A stretch of DNA of 22,753 nucleotides, taken from contig CAXUBX010000050.1 in NCBI GenBank assembly GCA_964249405.1, forward strand, positions 1 through 22,753, written 5' to 3'. The notes below the pieces were generated by a model. The model did no database searches. It worked only from the letters and a program-made list of their open reading frames with translations, and was not told the origin of the DNA. Position numbers and translations under genes: made by a program. Below, piece by piece: positions 22,182-22,753 of the stretch (the first letter of the stretch is position 1; every line of letters begins with the position of its first letter). Source of the stretch: CAXTPV01 sp964249405. GTDB lineage: Bacteria; Pseudomonadota; Alphaproteobacteria; Acetobacterales; Acetobacteraceae.

Positions 22182-22753
22182 TCACGCCTCGTGGTAGTCG
22201 ACGCCGACCAGCGTGAGGCCTTCCGGCGGCGCGGTCGGACCGGCCTGCCTCCGGTCCCGCGAGGCGAGGACCTCGCCGATCCGGACCGGGTCCCACCGCC
22301 CGGTGCCGACGAGCGCCAGCGATCCGACCATGTTCCGGACCTGGTGATGGAGGAAGCTCCTCGCGTGCGCCTGCACCACGACGAGGTCGCCCTCGCGCGA
22401 GACGGCGAGACGGTCGAGCGTGCGGAGCGGGCTCCTCGCCTGGCAGGCGCTCGCGCGGAAGGCGCTGAAATCGTGCCGGCCCAGCAGGCGTTTCGCGCCT
22501 TCTTCCATGGCTGCCGCATCGAGCGGGCGCTCATGGTGCCAGGCCCGGCCGAGACCGAGGGCGGGGCGGGCACGCCGGTTGAGGATCACGTAGCGGTAGC
22601 GGCGCGCGACCGCCGAGAAGCGTGGGTTCCAGCCCGGGCCGGCCGCGAAGGCCCGGAGCACCACGACCGGGTGCGGCCTCATGTGGAAGTTCAGCGCGTC
22701 GCGGAGCCGGACGGCCGCCCAACCCCCGTCCCGCCCGTCGGGCAGCGTCACCA
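22182..22753 (-). CDS. truA: tRNA pseudouridine synthase A, C-terminal part (5' end outside window)
   Basis: About 190 residues of TruA, which forms pseudouridine at positions 38-40 of the tRNA anticodon stem-loop. Visible blocks are DALNFHMRPHPVVVL, the RYRYVILNRRARPAL strand, GRHDFSAFRASACQARSPLRTL, and the C-terminal signature FLHHQVRNMVGSL found in nearly all TruA proteins, with the final short tail GVDYHEA. The catalytic Asp (RTDxGVHA) lies in the N-terminal part beyond the window, so activity cannot be judged here. The frame is open to the window edge; an internal GTG near 22751 is not the real start. The gene converges on the dapE-linked membrane-protein gene, with the structured repeat between them. 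Confidence 0.95.
   Translation of the reverse strand, partial: VTLPDGRDGGWAAVRLRDALNFHMRPHPVVVLRAFAAGPGWNPRFSAVARRYRYVILNRRARPALGLGRAWHHERPLDAAAMEEGAKRLLGRHDFSAFRASACQARSPLRTLDRLAVSREGDLVVVQAHARSFLHHQVRNMVGSLALVGTGRWDPVRIGEVLASRDRRQAGPTAPPEGLTLVGVDYHEA

Overview
This is a GC-rich (about 70% by eye), densely packed bacterial chromosome segment. It looks alphaproteobacterial, most likely Rhodospirillales/Acetobacteraceae-like. Four things suggest this: the short form of Gmd, the paired DjlA-like co-chaperone and AmiD-type amidase, an RHH_4-type ribbon-helix-helix protein, and a two-hairpin intergenic repeat of a kind I associate with Acetobacteraceae genomes. The placement is inference from sequence style, not a database result. 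I see no rRNA, tRNA, CRISPR array, transposase, integrase or phage gene. No gap between genes exceeds about 250 bases.

Layout. 1-2906 (+): the end of a sugar/polyol ABC permease, a ribitol 2-dehydrogenase (rbtD) and an FGGY D-ribulokinase. Together these form a ribitol uptake-oxidation-phosphorylation module feeding D-ribulose 5-phosphate. 2937-5281: a NiCoT nickel/cobalt permease (-), a NIPSNAP-family small protein (+) and a DUF2189-like membrane protein (-). 5466-9495 (+): queA-tgt-queF-queG, all late queuosine steps from preQ0 to Q in tRNA, with every junction overlapping and a ribbon-helix-helix gene joined to the end. 9541-9995: a 67-codon gene of unknown function, then a 251-base gap holding a terminator-like hairpin, a structured repeat and a 28-base palindrome. 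9996-11917 (+): gmd and an rmd-like reductase for a GDP-6-deoxyhexose, probably GDP-D-rhamnose. 11960-13471 (+): a TerB/J-domain protein and an N-acetylmuramoyl-L-alanine amidase, possibly starting from a leaderless mRNA. 13486-16757: a Nudix hydrolase (-) and an 888-residue GH63/MGH1-type glycosidase (+), divergent. 16771-19277 (-): a PAS-GAF-GGDEF diguanylate cyclase and an uncharacterised helical protein overlapping its stop. 19468-22093 (+): dapD-dapE and a five-helix membrane protein, translationally chained. 22118-22163: a second copy of the structured repeat. 22182-22753 (-): the C-terminal part of truA, running off the window edge.

Most genes are housekeeping or ordinary accessory metabolism with intact catalytic motifs. 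I did not find a convincing new defence, mobile or secondary-metabolite system. The parts least explained by known biology are the RHH gene coupled to queG, the 67-aa gene, the covarying two-hairpin repeat, the palindrome upstream of gmd, the unknown partner of the diguanylate cyclase and the membrane protein between dapE and truA. Start/stop overlaps (GTGA, TTGA, TGATG) are unusually frequent and decide several start codons.
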